A stretch of 64,000 bases of DNA from Drosophila pseudoobscura (Eukaryota; Arthropoda; Insecta; Diptera; Drosophilidae), in assembly GCF_009870125.1 (NCBI RefSeq), contig NC_046680.1, positions 6,510,001 through 6,574,000 of the forward strand, in the 5' to 3' direction. The position numbers and the translations under genes were made by a program. Of the stretch, positions 62,488 through 64,000 are shown piece after piece; the first letter of the stretch is position 1; each line of letters starts with the position of its first letter. The notes beneath the pieces were generated by a model. It had not been told where the DNA came from and made no database searches. It saw nothing but the letters and a program-made list of their open reading frames with translations.

Positions 62488-63173
62488 CTAACCCGTTCTT
62501 ATAATTATGGGCGTTATGCTCGACGACGAAGATGAGGAGCCCAAAATAGACGACAGAATGCTGGCCCAGCCACCAGTAGACGCTGAGCTCGAAGACGAGG
62601 ACGAAGATGAGGAGAAAGTGCTGATGCAGGTTCCCGTCTGATTGACCGTAATACTCGTACAATTGCCCAGATTGACCACATTCCAACCTATGGGATGAAT
62701 TGATAAACACAAGACATGCATAGGTGTATTCCTTGAGACTCACTCGAGACACTTGTCCGGCAATTGGCTCGCTCCATTAGGCAGCGGTTCTTGAACCGGT
62801 GGCACCGGCGTGTCCTGCTCCACCGCCCGCAGACGTGGGAGGTGGCAAGGCAGCTGCTGGTGGTGCTCACACAGCGGGAGGAGGGCGTGGAGCTGCTACT
62901 GCTGCTGCTGCTGCTGCTGGAGCCGTTGGAGCCGTTGATGATTATTACCGATTTGCCTTGGGTGTTTCCTGTTGCCCTGGCGCGACGTCCGCTCACCGAT
63001 CGCCGGCGCACATTGCTGGTGGCGGCCCTAACACTGCTGCTTGCCCTGGCCCGCGCCTGCCGAGGCGTGGCACGGCTCAAGGCCCTGGCCTGTGAGCGTC
63101 TCTGCTTGTTTTGAGCCTGAGAGGCCACCACGATCAGGGCGATCAGCACCAGAAGAGCCAACGCGAGACGCAT
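62488..63173 (-). CDS. secreted eight-cysteine protein with Arg/Ser-rich arm and poly-Ser, copy 2
   Basis: Exons 63173-62744 and 62687-62488 join in phase 1 to give 209 residues. The signal peptide is MRLALALLVLIALIVVASQA. The mature N-terminal arm (about residues 21-80) is very rich in Arg, Ser, Ala and Gln and resembles a basic linker. A run of about 11 serines follows, then the cysteine domain with eight cysteines spaced x6, x6, x8, x6, x6, x14, x10. Its second exon starts after cysteine 6, carries cysteines 7 and 8 ending QTGTC, and continues into a Ser-rich tail. The cysteine plan, the intron position and the GTC end match the gene at 61305-61719, so they are probably paralogues. The added arms are repeat-built and likely fast evolving. 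It is not recognised as a named family; an extracellular role is inferred from the signal peptide. Confidence 0.8.
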
Positions 63174-63222
63174 TCTTCAATTGATTTTTGCTTTTGGTTC
63201 AACCTTCAGAGCAGCTCTTCGG

Positions 63223-63229
63223 TTTTATA
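63223..63229 (-). promoter_or_regulatory. TATA box of the second secreted-protein gene
   Basis: The minus strand reads CTATAAAACC about 50 bases upstream of the ATG at 63173. The same CTATAAAA core precedes the sister gene at 61222. A start point near 63198 is expected. Confidence 0.55.
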
Positions 63230-64000
63230 GCCCCTAAAGAACGCTTCTTTGCCTGGCCTTGCAAGATGTGTATTATAATATTTCTTCCTCCATTGTTTAA
63301 CCACATATTTGATTTAGAAAATTCTTTGCCCAATTGTGTAAATACTTGAGAGCGCAAAAGAAAGAGATGATGGGGGGTCTACGTCACGTGAGTGGAGTGG
63401 ATATATTTTAGGAAATATGGCAAAGAACAAAGAAGACATTTAACCAACTCTTGAATCGAACAATATATTGACTATACTTTTAGGCAGTTGAAAAAACGCA
63501 CAATATGTGCGAATATTTTTGCAAAAGTATGACATCGAAGCTTGATAGCGAATGTCCTGCGGAAAGCACATTATTGTGGGACTATAGCTATACAAGCTGT
63601 CTCCCCGATGTTGAATATACTCGTAGCCTTTTAATATAGCTACACTCGGGGGAAAATGTCATAGAAACACACCGATATTTATATTAAATAATCGGTTTTT
63701 TAATACAACAAAATAGATAAATTAAATAGAATTTACTTTGACTTAAACATACTATACATATGTACATATATGTATTAAAACGTCTTTTTAATAAGACCAA
63801 CACATTATATAAAAATAGATAGACCTTTCAAAAGCAAACATTTTCATATGTATGTAAAAAGCCTTATTTGTACAATTTCCAATCTCGGAGAAAATTTATT
63901 GGTACACATTGGACGACATTTTTCGAAAAAAAAAGAAGAAATTAATTTAAATATAAATAGGAAATCTACTTTTGTAATGCAATATCGTATATATGTATCA
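63230..64000. other. right-edge flank
   Basis: AT-rich sequence with TATGTACATATATG-type short repeats near 63755-63775 and 63845-63855. No gene signals seen. Confidence 0.45.

Overview
The window is eukaryotic nuclear DNA from a fruit fly (Drosophila, probably subgenus Sophophora). The support is a calmodulin gene whose protein reads as the standard animal form, short GT-AG introns of 50-100 bases beside introns of several kilobases, many CA/GA/CAG microsatellites, and TATA/initiator promoters. The gene set (F-spondin, SLC6 transporter, calmodulin, a V-ATPase D-subunit paralogue, an IQ-motif dynein-regulatory protein) resembles what I recall of the 49A-B region of D. melanogaster chromosome arm 2R. 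That identification, and the exact species, are inference. There is no prokaryotic content, no CRISPR array and no recognisable intact transposon.

Layout. 58-683 (-) is the 5' part of an F-spondin-type secreted protein that runs off the left edge. 2015-4688 (+) is an 11-exon gene for a 659-residue coiled-coil protein I do not recognise. 6296-8522 (+) is a six-exon SLC6 neurotransmitter/amino-acid transporter. 9984-13631 (-) is a seven-exon gene for a conserved-looking protein of unknown function. It has a second, glutamine-rich first exon (12014-12329) and perhaps more 5' exons at about 21.3 and 26.2 kb. From 14 to 32 kb the DNA is mostly non-coding.

Calmodulin (-) is spread over 32.7-45.5 kb in four coding exons with introns of about 4-4.5 kb, and has a candidate TATA box near 46.1 kb. 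To its right, on the same strand, are a single-exon V-ATPase D-subunit paralogue with a long tail (47720-48739) and a four-exon IQCG/DRC9-like IQ-motif protein (49928-51244). IQ motifs bind calmodulin, so ligand and possible partner are neighbours, though this may be coincidence. From 51.3 to 61.2 kb there are only weak exon candidates. At the right end, two convergent small secreted-protein genes (61305-61719 + and 62488-63173 -) share eight cysteines with matching spacing, an intron at the same place and phase, and the same last residues before the final cysteine. I read them as members of one fast-evolving family.

Exon boundaries were set by hand from splice signals and reading phase. In every multi-exon model the exon lengths add up to a whole number of codons with no internal stop, which is good but not decisive support.
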